Positions 61,900 to 64,000 of a DNA stretch of 64,000 nt are shown here, piece by piece (the first letter of the stretch is position 1; the number at the start of each line of letters is the position of its first letter). The stretch comes from Jacaranda mimosifolia (taxonomy: Eukaryota > Streptophyta > Magnoliopsida > Lamiales > Bignoniaceae). Below the pieces are notes generated by a model. The model saw only the letters and a list, made by a program, of their open reading frames with translations. It made no database searches and was not told the origin of the DNA. The translations under genes and the position numbers were made by a program. The stretch covers positions 18,829,578 to 18,893,577 of the forward strand of contig CM032131.1 in assembly GCA_018894105.1 (NCBI GenBank), given 5' to 3'.

Positions 61900-62468
61900 A
61901 AAGGTGTAAATGAGATGAGACAATTTGCGAATAGTTTGGGTTCGGCTCGATAAAAGCTTGTATTTGGTTCGATCTTGTCTAGCCTGAGTCGAGTCGAGCT
62001 CAATAATATTCGGCTTGAAAATCTTGCGAGCCTAAATGAGCTTTTTTTTTATTATATATATATACATATATAATTATAATCTAGGCCCATATAATAAAAT
62101 TTATAAAGATAAGTAAATAATAATAATTTGGTTTTTTATTTTTAGAAAAATAGATAACAAAATTATTTAAAAAATTTATCATTATAGATTTTGTTTTGAA
62201 TCTAAATGAGCTCGAGTTAATCCAAACCTATACAAGCTCGAGCTCATCCGAATTTATACGAATTGAACTTTTCTGCTTTTCTATGACGAGCCTTATCGAG
62301 TCAAGCTCGATAAGGCTCAGTGAACCTTCGTCTATTCCAATGAGCCAAGCTTAATCTTGATTGTTTAGGCTCGACCAAGCTCAGCTCAAGCTCAACCTTG
62401 CAAATTAATAGACGAGCCGAGCTTGAGCCTACTAGATTTGGGCTCGACTCAGCTTGTTTACACCCCTA
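61900..62468. mobile_element. MULE-like element with 9-bp duplication
   Basis: The ends AAAGGTGTAAATGAG and, inverted, TAGGGGTGTAAACAAG are flanked by ATGTTAACT (61891-61899) and ATGCTAACT (62469-62477), 8 of 9 matching. Both halves are rich in GAGCTCGA, GGCTCGA and AAGCTCG words, many in inverted order. It is non-coding. Confidence 0.72.
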
Positions 62469-62477
62469 ATGCTAACT

Positions 62478-63329
62478 CATCCGTCTTCTTTTAAGATTGG
62501 ACCTTTTTAAAATTTTAATATCTAATTTTCATTATTACAAAATACTTCATGATTTTAATAATCATTACAAAAAATAAAATATTTGTAACAAAATAATAAG
62601 TGACTGTAAAAATGGTCATAATAATTTTTTAAGTAACAATAATTTTTGTATGTCATAATATGACTCAATAGTGACAAAAACTATAGTATTAAATTGTCAC
62701 AATTGACAATTAGTGACATACATATGGTGATAATTTAGTGCCAATAAAAATTATTATTATAATATGTGGCAAAAATTTTATTGTCTCTAAGTTGTCACGT
62801 TAGGTGTGTCATTATTTATCAATGATGACAATTTAAGTACTATTCTTGTCACTATTTAATTTTTAAAAATCATTAACATGGTAAAAAATAAAATCTTTTA
62901 TCACCTAACATATATAAGGGTATTGTTATTTGTACTCTAAAGTTTGTTATTGACAGTCCAATTAATTTTTAGTATAAAGGAATTGATCATTATATTCCTT
63001 TATTTTCAAGATATCATTTAATTTAAATTGTTAGACAATTATGCCCTTAGTGTACTATTTATTGTCCTATTACATATAATCATGATTCATTACTAATATT
63101 GATCCATTCCATATCAAACTTGATAGAGCACATAAAAATGAATAAATTATTCAATCTTCTCATTGAAAATATGTCTATGAACTTCAATAGGAAAGTGCTA
63201 GCATCACTACAAAATAGTATATTTTCACACTCCAAAGGTGAGTCTTGTACGTCATAAATACTGCTGTGTAAAGTTATTTTAATCAGAAAAGTGAAATATA
63301 AGAAGAAAATAACGCTACACCTCATTATT
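62478..63329. other. Spacer with CACTA-like subterminal words
   Basis: At 62590-62860 there are repeated GTGACA / TGTCAC words like those near CACTA ends, and CACTACAAAATAGTAT occurs at 63204. I could not pair two ends or a target duplication, so I call no element. Confidence 0.35.
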
Positions 63330-64000
63330 TAGACATGACAAAAAATTACTCATACCCGTGGATACAAAAAAAAATACGGATAATGGGCCTCATTTTCTCC
63401 ACCAAATAAAAATGTAAGTAATTTTACCTGTTGTCTAATTACCTGCCACTTTTTTACCCAACCCAGGATACCCATGGGTAATCCATGAATAACCATATAT
63501 ATATATATATATTAGATTTTTCTCTAATTCTCACAAAAAATTTGGAAGGTATAATATATTTTTCTCTGATAACAACAATATTTAAGTCGTATTTAATTTT
63601 TTAGCTCAAAATTTTTTTAACATATAATGAGATTTAAATTTGAACCTTGAAATATAATATAATTTAAAATAGATAGATGTTTAAACACTTAAGTTGTACT
63701 TTTCAAACTAAAATACTTGACATACTTTAAATACTTGTTCAATGTAATTTTTGATATTTGTAGCCTTTTATTAGTTTTATTTAGGTAATATTTGAAAAAT
63801 ATTATGTAAATTAAAAAAATATATATTAATTTACAAACACGTATAAAAAATAAAAATAAAAATACTAGTACTTGTGGATTACACATTACCCATAGTTATG
63901 GGTAATGGGTCCACTATATCGTATTCAATAAAAAATAGATGATTTTATCGATGAGTAAATTTACCCAACCCGCACTATCCATTCTTTGGGTTACCCACGG
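63330..64000. mobile_element. Second copy of the exon-2 hAT family, cut by window end
   Basis: The left end TAGACATGACAAAAAATTAC and the following CATACCCGTGG, ACGGATAATGGGCC, TACCCATGGGTAATCC parallel the element at 26827. The right side (GGGTAATGGGTCCACTAT, CGTATTCAATAAAAAA, ATTTACCCAACCCG) matches that element's right half up to the last base of the window. Its right end and target duplication are outside. Confidence 0.8.

Noticed and set aside
62590..63220. Possible CACTA element (GTGACA words and CACTACAAAATAG)
   Set aside because: I could not find a matching second end or a 3-bp duplication.

Overview
The window is plant nuclear DNA, probably from a eudicot. The evidence is AT-rich intergenic sequence, GT-AG introns, plant protein families, and dense, nested plant transposons (hAT, CACTA, PIF/Harbinger-like, MULE, Ty1/copia, Ty3/gypsy). 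I cannot name the species. There is no bacterial operon, CRISPR array, tRNA or rRNA gene that I can see.

Layout: (1) 1-6.5 kb, minus strand: the 5' part of a TRAF-type zinc-finger gene. Two coding exons (6459-6410 and 1727-1592) join in frame across a 4.7-kb intron that carries a 1.1-kb hAT element; the rest runs off the left edge. (2) 8.5-11.6 kb: a decayed tandem array with a unit of about 445 bp. (3) 11.6-15.8 kb: two related LTR fragments of a Ty3/gypsy (Tekay-like) family facing opposite ways, the first followed by a primer-binding site. (4) 16.46 kb: a TPR-protein gene relic. (5) 17.4-22.0 kb: a nested transposon stack, with a Harbinger-like MITE holding both a 2.5-kb CACTA element and a second TIR element. 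(6) 24.3-25.2 kb: a MULE-like element.

(7) 25.9-58.7 kb is the core. It holds three degenerate copies of one gene, an NADP-dependent 2-alkenal (double bond) reductase of the medium-chain dehydrogenase/reductase family. Copy 1 (+, 25937-36809) has a hAT element inside exon 2 and a 7.7-kb coding CACTA element in intron 2. Copy 3 (+, 47623-58668) has a Ty1/copia element in intron 2. Copy 2 (-, 49115-47902) lies inside intron 1 of copy 3 and is part of a large inverted duplication (arms about 45385-47901 and 48797-51345). Copies 1 and 3 serve as each other's empty sites, so the order of insertions can be read. Between copies 1 and 2 lie a Ty1/copia pol relic split by a MITE, and a minus-strand Ty3/gypsy relic.

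(8) 59.3-64 kb: a Harbinger-like element with a MULE nested in it, a further MULE-like element, and a second copy of the hAT family that broke copy 1, cut by the window end.

Apart from the TRAF-type gene I see no gene that looks functional. The window is mainly a record of gene decay, segmental duplication and serial transposon insertion. I found no clearly new biological system. The most unusual structure is the inverted duplication of reductase gene fragments with a conserved TATA box and intact first exon, which could give a hairpin transcript.
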